From: Candidatus Zhuqueibacterota bacterium | Lineage (GTDB): Bacteria; Zhuqueibacterota; QNDG01 | DNA: 5,231 bases | Reading direction: 5' to 3' | Assembly (NCBI GenBank): GCA_003645915.1 | Contig: QNDG01000162.1 | Span: 1-5,231 of the forward strand | Part shown: piece after piece, positions 4,828-5,231 of the stretch | Numbering within the stretch: the stretch's first letter is position 1 | Layout: every line of letters starts with the position of its first letter | Program-made: the position numbers and the translations under genes | The notes under the pieces: generated by a model | What the model was told of the DNA's origin: nothing | The model's input: the letters and a program-made list of their open reading frames with translations, nothing else | The model's database searches: none

Positions 4828-5231
4828 ATGTACTTACTTGAAAATATAAAATTTTTTAGAAACAAATTCAATCTTATAGTTGACAACCTTAAAATAGAAA
4901 AGGGTAAAAGTTACGCAATTGTGGGGCCCAACGGATCCGGCAAATCAACTCTTCTTGAGCTTCTTGCTCTTCTGCAAAAACCGGATTCAGGTACAATTAT
5001 TTTTCAGGGGCGCAGAGTAAAGCACAATAATTCCGGACAGATCTTAAACATGCGGCAGCAAATCAGCACCTTACTGCAAAATCCCTATCTCTTTAAAACA
5101 AGCGTAATATCTAACATTCAGGCAGGGCTTAAAATAAGAGGGATTTCTGAAAAAGAAATTTCAGAAAGATGCAGTAAAATAATGGATGAACTTAAAATCT
5201 CTCATCTTGCAGACCGGCATGTGCGTACTCT
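4828..5231 (+). CDS. tupC: Tungstate (or molybdate) ABC transporter ATPase TupC, C-terminal part off the right edge
   Basis: The first 134 codons of an ABC ATPase begin at ATG 4828, 2 bases after the tupB stop, so the two are translationally coupled; only a weak AGG lies upstream. Residues 33-41 (GPNGSGKST) are the Walker A loop that binds ATP phosphate. Q84 in STLLQNPYLF is the Q-loop that contacts the permease EAA helix. The ABC signature, Walker B and switch His would lie beyond the window. The short strand before Walker A (LENIKFFRNKFNLIVDNLKI) is usual for oxyanion importers. It powers uptake by the TupB dimer at the inner membrane. A binding protein gene could lie downstream of this one, since none is seen upstream. 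Confidence 0.9.
   Translation, partial: MYLLENIKFFRNKFNLIVDNLKIEKGKSYAIVGPNGSGKSTLLELLALLQKPDSGTIIFQGRRVKHNNSGQILNMRQQISTLLQNPYLFKTSVISNIQAGLKIRGISEKEISERCSKIMDELKISHLADRHVRT

Noticed and set aside
4692..4886. 64-codon minus-strand ORF across the tupB/tupC junction
   Set aside because: Antisense to two recognised coupled genes, with no ribosome site.

Overview
This is a fairly AT-rich bacterial window with signal-peptide-bearing secreted proteins, dense operons and sigma70-like promoters. The gene set (a tricorn-type periplasmic protease, a BrnT/CopG toxin-antitoxin pair, and a tungstate/molybdate ABC importer behind a structured leader RNA) fits an anaerobic, Gram-negative-type bacterium. 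I cannot fix the phylum from the sequence; a spirochaete-like or related lineage is only a guess.

Layout. Positions 1-2463 on the minus strand hold the first 821 codons of a secreted tricorn-like S41 peptidase. It has a signal peptide, many beta-propeller 'SPDGK' blades and the start of the catalytic half with its His; the rest runs off the left edge. Behind it on the same strand (2676-2807) is a 43-codon secreted ORF with a good promoter, ribosome binding site and signal peptide, but almost no mature domain, so it is probably the remnant of a broken gene. Positions 2808-3258 hold no convincing gene, but do hold that ORF's divergent promoter and a block of short tandem and inverted repeats.

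On the plus strand, a consensus promoter (TTGACA-17-TATAAT) lies so close to the start codon of a BrnT-like toxin (3259-3543) that its mRNA is probably leaderless. The overlapping downstream gene (3536-3808) encodes a ribbon-helix-helix CopG-type antitoxin. An 11-bp inverted repeat follows.

A second promoter (3882-3910) drives a long leader with a riboswitch-like fold: a closing P1 helix, a long hairpin containing a near-perfect 11-nt tetraloop receptor, and a GAAA tetraloop hairpin. The closing strand of P1 abuts a Shine-Dalgarno. I read it as a Moco/Tuco-class (molybdenum or tungsten cofactor) riboswitch. It leads into a 21-codon mini-ORF, then the permease TupB (4130-4825) and the ATPase TupC (4828 to the right edge). 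The apparent logic is cofactor sensing that controls oxyanion import. The binding protein TupA is not in its usual place before tupB, which makes the mini-ORF position interesting.
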